NCBI GenBank assembly: GCA_024663395.1
Contig: JANFAH010000202.1
Span: 1 to 27,252, forward strand
DNA from: Pisolithus tinctorius
Taxonomy: Eukaryota > Basidiomycota > Agaricomycetes > Boletales > Pisolithaceae
Direction: 5' to 3'
Length of the DNA stretch: 27,252 nt
Shown here piece by piece: positions 20,415 through 27,252 of the stretch. The position numbers were made by a program, and so were the translations under genes. Every line of letters begins with the position of its first letter. Position 1 is the stretch's first letter. The notes below the pieces were generated by a model, which made no database searches, was not told where the DNA came from, and was given only the letters and a program-made list of their open reading frames with translations.

Positions 20415-22179
20415 GTTCACCGTACTCTACGCTCATCTTCGTGTGAAATGAAGCTCGCCTGCGGCGTTGCGCCGTGTTTCCGCACCAATATATCGAGTCT
20501 GCCCTACTTTGGTTGACACGACTTTTTCCTTTGTCTTCCATTCACTCCTTCCAGTTGTTTTCGACCTGAATCCTTGACGATAGTCCCGAGTTTGACTACA
20601 AAGGAACTCAGCACAATAGACAGGGTGCCCTCTCGACCTTGCAATCCAAGTCGGCTCCCAGGCTATCTTGAATATGAAATCGGAAACCCATCCTCTACAT
20701 AACTGCATGCATTCAGACAGGTGGAAACACTTCTTGCCTGACGACAGCGTCCCTTAGCAGCTGCATATTTGGGGTGAGTTAATTATTCCAAAATGTACTA
20801 GCCCGTACTTGCATACATCCCAGCTACTTGCCCTCCTGTCAAACCGGTTTCAAATTGTTCTACACATGTCACACCGGGGATTGATTCACGGTCGAAGTTC
20901 ATACCGGTCGCAATAAATTTGTTTCGTAGGTCTCCAGGGGAAGCGGGTTCGTCGAGATTGGTGGTCGTAAGATGGCGGAGTCGGTGCGCGTGGGAGGTAA
21001 GGAATGTTCATTTCTGCGGTCCGCTTTCTGTGCACTGTAATCCTTTTTCATCTCTCCCGACGCCCGACCGACGGACCTCCCGCTCTATGACCGGTTTCGT
21101 TGACGGCGGCCTAATTTGAGAGCGTATGAGAAATATTCCGATTTTTAATTGTTTTCTCAATCGTTTTTCTGATTTCACTGTTTAAATTAGAGGCACAGAA
21201 TGTCTTGTGATTATCCCGACAAGGCGTGATCTCGTAGTGGATCGGGGGTTATCGCCGTCGAATTCGGCTCGCAAAGTTTCAGAAGAGTAGTAGCGCATGA
21301 TCAACCACGAATATATGGCGAACTTCCCCCCCGCGCATCGCAAAGAAGGGTGTTTAGTAAAAGTTGAGCGGATGGCGTAACTTACCCGCAAAGTCGGGAC
21401 TCCCTCCTCCTCGTATCCCGCGTTTTTCTTTGGATGCAGCCAGGGGGACGCACCGAGCTCTCCGGAACATTTAGTTCTAAGAGGTGTTGGGGCGGCAAGG
21501 GGAACCAGATTGCCCCGCGGGACTGATATGGTCTCGACAAGGGTCCTTTACGTTGATATTTTGATGGTGCCCGACCGCGTGGTCAGTTATTTAGAGTTCG
21601 AAGGAAGAATAAACACGTACTTTCCTTGATTCTTGTTGCCTGTACTCACGATAATAGTAACCATGGTCGTACGAAAGATAAGATTCCTCTGAGCTGTTAT
21701 TCTGCCCCCACCCCGCTCTTTTCGACTAGCTCAGGCAGCTGTACTCGTCTTGTCATCTCCCCTTATCCTGTGGAAACACGTCTTATGGTAAGCGGATGGA
21801 ATTCTAGTCTTGTTTCCTAATTTGGCAGCCAGGTGGTTGAGGTTTTTCAGGGCGGACGCGTGTTTTGATGCGACTGAGCGCCGGCTTTCTTTTTTCTCCT
21901 CCCCCCGCACAAAAATCTTTCTGCCTGTCAGGAAGTGAAAAACACGAGGCTGGCTCATTGCGATACACGAGGCTCACGCTTCCGGATATTTTCCTTTGTC
22001 TTGTTATCTTGACCAGCCCTCGTCGTTGTGGAGAGGCGCTCAGTTATCTCCTTGACGCCACGAGAAAACCGAAAAATTCGTATCTTCGTTCACGCGATAC
22101 CATCGTGATTCGTCGTTGACGTCTTCGGCGCCCGCTTATTTACCACTCTCTTGCATGCTAGTTTCCTTTTATTAACGAA
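20415..22179. other. long intergenic region, no gene seen
   Basis: It lies between the divergent HET copy 2 and the membrane-protein gene. Open frames are short and unlike known proteins. A pyrimidine-rich stretch at about 21885-21905 and general C/T richness near 21900-22170 suggest a 5' UTR or promoter of the downstream gene. No RNA gene, repeat or mobile element was recognised. Confidence 0.45.
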
Positions 22180-25100
22180 ATGTCACGACTACAGCCCAGC
22201 TCTTCTTCCGGTTCACCGTTGAGCGGCGGAGGTTCTGCCCAGGGCGAGTACTCCCCGACAGGCCAGCGCGGGTATATTTTCGAACATCCATCGTCGCCCG
22301 AGCCCACAAGGATGTCGGAGGGGTCAGAGGGTTACCCATCCTGGCTTCCCACGAGGCCACCCCCACCAGACCCCGGTTCGACGCTTCACTCATCCATCGG
22401 AATGCCTGAAACAGGGTTGACCCCTACCGAGCCTTTTGCTGGTGGTCGCAAGCCTACTCCACGCTCAATTCGTGTAGTAAGCCTTCAGGATGCCCCCCAG
22501 ACCGGTCGGGACCGCAGCGAGCCTGCAGATCGAGCACGCGCCAGCAACTCCCGCCAAGCTCGCGTTTGGTCTCGCGCCACTACTGCTGGGCTGGATCCAA
22601 CTCTCGTATCTGCTGCCGTTGATGCACATGGTCGTATACCTCGTCCCAGGTTTCGCTCCGTCGGCCTCCACCCGGAACTGCTACGGAACCCATCTATCTT
22701 CGGTCGGATTTACTTCTATCTACTTCCTCTCCTCGCTTTCTACCACTTGCCGCTTCAAACATTTTTTGACTTCAATGCTGTATATATGCTGTTGCAGTAA
22801 GTGCGATGCCTCCATGTTCACCTCTCGTTGCTGATGGAGTCCCACAGGGTAGCGAAGTACCCAAATCCAGTAGCACCCGGCGTGTCAGGCTCTGGCAAGA
22901 ATTGGGCCCTTGGCGCAGCAGCGTACATAGCTTGCTGGCTGGTTTGGATTATGGTCGTTTTTGTGCTATATGAGCTCGTCTATTCCTTCTACCGTCGTTG
23001 GCGTGTCAGTAAGTACAGTTCGATGCCTTGGAGTTGCCCATTTTCAAGATAGTTCATCAGGGCGCCCGCTTATCGTCCCACTTTACCTTTCCTCGTCCGG
23101 TTTCAATTTCGTCAGCATGACCTCATACACCAACTTCTGCTTCATGCAGTACATTCGTTTCTCTGCCTTTTTCGGTGAAAACGGCAGTCTTCGCGACGGT
23201 CTTGCGGAAACGTTTTGGTTCTACTCCCAAAACTTACCTACCGTTGCACTCCTCCTGCCACGAGCTGGTCTTGTCCTTACCTTGCTATTGGTGTTCTCGT
23301 ACCCGAATCCCGAATATGTCGCTATGGCCGAAGCTGGCTTCAGTCCTCGAGATAGGACTTTCTTCCGCGCGTCAGATGGAACGCTGACAAGTTACGCCCG
23401 CGGCGTCCTTATCGCCAACGCTGCTTGGACAGCTTGGCGTATTCTCGTCTTGATTATCAGCTGGTATGTTGCGTGCACTTGTCTGTTGGTTAGTCTTTAA
23501 AGTCATCTTAAGGACCGGCCTGTGGATCCTGAGCGGCCAGGGCTGCGCAGGAATCTGTGGACCGCGTTACCGATGGGAGGAGGAAGAACACGAAAAGACC
23601 ATGTCGACAATCAGTGATAGTGTCTCCGATGGCGATGCCTTACCCTGGGTTTGGAGAATGTGTACGAGGCTACGTATCCAAGAGGCGTACAACTTCTGTC
23701 TTACCGTGAAACCGTCCGCTCGGTGGAATATCTCCAAGAAGGAAGAAGGCGGGGATGAGGGGGTGTTGGGCGTCTCCACCACCCCAGCATTCGATGTGGA
23801 GCAAGTGTTGGCAGCTATTGGCTTGCCATCGGCCCCGACACCTGCACGACGTGCACCAATCTCCGGTGACTTCTTTGAACCAAAGAAAGGAGGAATTGGG
23901 ATGGCCCCCACACCCCCACCGGAACTGTCCGACATCATTCCGAAGGTCGTCAGAAAGTCGTCGACAGAGCGGCCAGTTGCGGGTCCTTCAGCACCATTAA
24001 TGAAACTACCTTATCCATTTACGGGCTATGGAGCACAAGCCTCACCGAAGGATCAGATTCCCTTCCCGCCTTCACCAGGGTCAAGAAAGGAGAAACGCCG
24101 CTCACCGACTTCCAGTAGTGCTGGCCGTCAGCAGTCGACACCTGAACAGGTAGACGATGATGATGAAGCGGAAAGCGAAGAGGATGCAGAGGAAGAGGAG
24201 GGTGAGGAAGATGAGGATGAGGAAGACGCAGGTGAGGTGGGGGAGAACAGCGACGCACAGCCGCGTACCTCTGGTTCTTTGTCGAGCCTCGGTCAGCCGA
24301 TCATGTCTCGGTATCCGTTCCAGTTCCGTCGGCCTCACGGTCGCGGAGGATCCGTATCCTCCGGCCCTGCAACCCGCTCCACCCCGCAATCTGATGAGAT
24401 GCCGTCGTCGAATACACGGTCCTCGCATTCTCAGTCTACCCGTTCAACAGGTAACCAAGAGACATCTTCTGAATCCCCAATGTCGCACGGGGTCGGCAGT
24501 TCTGTCATGTCGAGTCCAGCCTCCGGACACCCAAGTGGTAGTCCGATACCCATGCCTCCACGGCACCCTCAACCTGGTAGAGGACGTGCTCGCGCTGGGA
24601 CGGTGCCCACGTCGTACCCGTACCCTACGTCGCCTTCCCCTGTTATATCCTCCGGTCGTGTCCTCACTCGCTTGCGCACGGACAGCCAAAACACCGATAA
24701 TTTGGGGAGTGGTTACGAGTCTTTCATGAGCGAGCAATATGACGACCAGGATGACGAAGAGGAAGAGGAAGCTGAACCCCAAATGATGGAGCAACCTGAA
24801 CCTGAAGGTCCCCATGAGGCTGCAGAAGGCGAAGACAGTGTTGGTCTACTCGGCGTTATGCCCCGCAGCCCTAGGTCATCCAACATCAGCAGCCGACGGA
24901 GACGGGGTCGCCGTGACTCACGTTCTAATTCGCACTCTTCACAATCGGATTCTCAGTCCCGTTCAGCGTCATCACGCTCGCGCGCGGGCTCGGCTGTGCG
25001 GTCACGGACGCAGTCTCTCATTCAGAGCTTGAGTGCTGCATCTCGGTCCTCACTCGATGTCGTGCAAGCCATACGATCACGGACAAGTTCGATGGCACGT

Positions 25101-25514
25101 CTTGAGGAAGATCCCGGACACATTTCGGACTCTCGTTCGCATTCCGGAAGTGCCGGAAGTGGTTCGGGCAGCGCGCGGAGCGCCACTGGAGAGTATACGT
25201 TTGGTCAGCCAATCCGTTTGCCCATGCACAGGCCACTGTCATCGAGTCGATTGCGGCCAGCGTCTTCTACGCCATCAATAGCCACGACTTCGGCATTCAC
25301 TGCTCGCCTTGACTCTGGTCCACGAGAACATAGTGGGGAGAGGAGTGGAATCGCTATTCCAGCCGGAAGGGGCGAGAGCCGACCAGATATCAGCACAGCA
25401 GCCCAGTCTTTCGTTACGGCTCCGACGACACTGGCAGGTACTGTGATCAGTGACCAGGCACCCAGCTGGCCAGAAACTATGGTGGACAAGCCACAAATTG
25501 AAGAATATGACTGA
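22180..25514 (+). CDS. conserved multi-pass membrane protein with long acidic and Ser/Arg-rich cytosolic-type tail
   Basis: Four exons (22180-22796, 22848-23008, 23061-23463, 23513-25514) joined by 49-52-bp GT-AG introns give one open frame of 1060 residues. The first about 165 residues are Ser/Pro-rich and probably disordered. About five hydrophobic segments follow: IYFYLLPLLAFYHLPLQ, YIACWLVWIMVVFVLYELVY, LIVPLYLSSSGFNFVSM, TVALLLPRAGLVLTLLLVF, and GVLIANAAWTAWRILVLII. Then comes a Cys/Gly-rich LSGQGCAGICGPRYRWEEEE motif. The C-terminal 600 residues are low complexity with two acidic Asp/Glu runs (about 24155-24245 and 24740-24780) and a Ser/Arg-rich block (about 24880-25020). I believe the membrane core is conserved among basidiomycetes but know no function. 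No frame lesion. A hydrophobic stretch in another frame at 22529-22690 was rejected. Confidence 0.85.
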
Positions 25515-26237
25515 GGTTTCATCCGGCCTCATCGATGACAGCTCTGTACATGTCCTTCGGCTGTTTTTTTCCCCTCTGGTCACCGCTGATGTTTCTTGAT
25601 CTGTATCGTTGTTGGTGGGCCATGCGTTCACTATTGAACCGTATCGGCACGTATTTTACAAGGCACATCTTTCTTCATCCCTTCTTTCGCACCTACACAT
25701 TCACCCAAGACGTGTCTACACCCTGCATTTCTACTGGTACCGTTATCACCATTCACATATCCTGCATTCAGCACCCCCTTTATAATCTACCCATCACCTG
25801 GATCCGTATTTCATTCAACCCCAGAGACGTCTGCGTGCGATACCTTTTTTCTAATCATACTAACCCGTTTATACTGTTGTTCTACCTACCCCTTACCACC
25901 TACGCGATTTACGACTTGCCATGACCTTTATTACCGATGTTCTCTGTGTGTGTTGCGTTAGTCGTTTATCTTCGCCCCCCTGCAAGTCTTCCAATCTAGA
26001 GTTATTGACGCTCGCTGATGGCATCAGAAATACACCGCCAAGAAAGGTGATCATCTTTCCTGGCCACTAGTGATGATTACATAATAGAGCACAAACATCG
26101 CCACACCCCAGCTTCAGATATCGAAGAACGTCTCCGTCGCCTTATTTTGCTAATAGCTTGAGCAGTTTTTCTGTCCCCGAGCTGCCTTCTAACACGCCAA
26201 TCGTCTGTCTTTATCCCTGATCCACGTAAAATCAACC
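25515..26237. other. intergenic region: 3' UTR and SUMO promoter
   Basis: This holds the 3' end of the membrane-protein gene and the promoter and 5' UTR of the SUMO gene. It is C/T-rich with no convincing coding potential; the 129-codon plus frame at 25535 has biased hydrophobic/aromatic composition but no family features. Confidence 0.5.
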
Positions 26238-26932
26238 ATGGCGGAAGATATTCCCCCGACTCAGTCTCAAGCTCAATCAGAGGTCAAGCCAGAGGGTGAC
26301 AATTCCCCCATCAACGTGAAGGTACGGAGTGTACTCTGGTGAAGCCACACCCCTCTTACATTACATAAAAATCGCGTGCGTTTGACATTCCCTTGGACTC
26401 TCTCTCATGCGATTTGTAGGTTGTTAGCTCTACGGGAGACGAAGTCTTCTTCAAAATCAAGCGTAACACGAAACTGAGCAAACTTCAAGGCGCCTATGCA
26501 AATAAAGTAGGCAAGGATGTGGCTAGTATTCGGTAAGTTCGCTGTTTCCTTCACGATATACCATCAGCGTACATCGGCAATCTGTGAGGATGCGGTGCTC
26601 CAGATTTCCTTTCTTTTCTCTTCTACATTTGTTTCGTGTTCGGTTTCTTCGGCGTCGGACTGATGTCGAACCGCGTAGTTTCCTGTACGATGGTAACAGG
26701 ATAAACGAAGATGATACGCCAGCCAGCCTGGACATGGAAGACAACGGTGAGAGCGTTATCTCTTTCGAATTTTGGGACTCCGAAATGACCCCTATCATAA
26801 CAGACACAATCGACGTTATGGTAGAACGTAAGATCTTCAATATTCTAAATCATCTTTCTCGGTCGCTAACGAATATTTCCAGAGGTCGGAGGATCAAGAT
26901 TGCATGTGTATCAGTATCGTCGCTGCCAATAG
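26238..26932 (+). CDS. SMT3: SUMO (small ubiquitin-like modifier) precursor
   Basis: SUMO is conjugated to lysines of mainly nuclear proteins by the E1 (Aos1-Uba2) and Ubc9 after maturation by a Ulp-type protease. Exons 26238-26321, 26420-26532, 26679-26746, 26804-26827, 26883-26932 give 112 residues. The N-terminal tail is disordered and polar (EDIPPTQSQAQSEVKPEG). The ubiquitin-like fold follows: INVKVVSSTGDEVFFKIKRN, LQGAYANKVGKDVASIRFLY, DGNRINEDDTPASLDMED, NDTIDVMVEQVGG. The processing di-glycine is GGA GGA at 26888-26893, followed by a 12-residue tail (SRLHVYQYRRCQ) to be cleaved off. The ATG at 26238 has a strong ACCATGG context. Introns are 98, 146, 57 and 55 bp. The very small fourth exon (24 nt) is supported by the match to family sequence on both sides. 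No lesion. Confidence 0.95.
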
Positions 26933-27252
26933 TTGTATTTTTGTGTTTTTAGTACTTGACATATGCTTTTTGGACACCGTGCCAATAATCAAACTCCTCC
27001 ATTGGACGAAGTGGTTCCCTTCTGTTGTTTTGTTGTTTTGCAACTTCTTCGCAAGAAGAAATGTGTACAATTTGGGATCGGTGCCTACATCCCAACGCCG
27101 GCGCCTCAATAAGCTGCAAGAGATCTGATTTACAACTGTCCGACTTACTTCTTAAGCGTCTTTAGAACCGGGTGGCAAGGGACTTGTGTCGATAATCTTG
27201 CACATCACCTTCAACATCATGTTCATTGTTTCCGAGGTCTTGCGGTCACACT
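26933..27252. other. 3' flank of the SUMO gene, no gene seen
   Basis: T-rich sequence just after the SUMO stop (for example 27021-27039) probably forms the 3' UTR. A short minus frame (27109-26894) overlaps the SUMO last exon and is not credible. Nothing else can be supported before the window ends. Confidence 0.45.

Noticed and set aside
22490..22834. Hydrophobic frame LAFGLAPLLLGWIQLSYLL as an extra membrane exon
   Set aside because: The frame starting at 22180 is open through 22796 without any intron, ends at a perfect GTAAGT donor, and joins in phase to the next exons. The hydrophobic frame needs a frameshift to join.

Overview
The window looks like nuclear DNA of a filamentous basidiomycete, most likely an agaricomycete. 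The genes are cut by many short GT-AG introns (mostly 47-85 bp), there is a 6-nt microexon, and it carries large HET-domain (heterokaryon incompatibility) genes. No rRNA, tRNA, CRISPR array or recognisable transposon was found. All gene models were spliced by eye from frame, splice signals and remembered family motifs; no alignment was run.

Left part (1-8.4 kb): the 3' end of an unidentified Lys/Glu-rich protein gene (+); a membrane-anchored histidine-acid-phosphatase-like gene (-) in which the catalytic His is Asn; about 1.9 kb without a gene; the Rab geranylgeranyltransferase beta subunit gene (BET2 type, -); and, divergent from it, an unidentified gene (+) for a probable nuclear protein with a disordered tail. 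Three of these genes contain apparent 1-2 nt frame disruptions inside otherwise well conserved sequence, so either assembly indels or early decay affects 0.4-6.2 kb.

Middle (8.7-20.4 kb): an AlkB-like 2-oxoglutarate/Fe(II) dioxygenase gene (+), then the main feature of the window: two head-to-tail copies of a large, about 14-exon HET-domain gene on the minus strand (11.0-15.1 kb and 16.0-20.3 kb). Exon boundaries correspond one to one and most exon lengths are identical, so this is a tandem gene duplication with an offset of about 5.1 kb. The HET exon is open in both copies. The long C-terminal region has different lesions in each copy: a nonsense codon in copy 1, a frameshift in copy 2, and an indel-affected exon 5/6 in both. 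At two introns one copy uses a GT donor and the other a GC donor.

Right part (20.4-27.25 kb): a long gene-free stretch, a 1060-residue multi-pass membrane protein with a long acidic and Ser/Arg-rich tail (+), and a complete five-exon SUMO gene (+). BET2 (Rab prenylation), SUMO and AlkB are housekeeping genes that flank the accessory HET pair. The most unusual biology here is the HET pair, including a C-terminal region of roughly 560 residues that matches no NACHT, WD40, ankyrin or TPR pattern I know.
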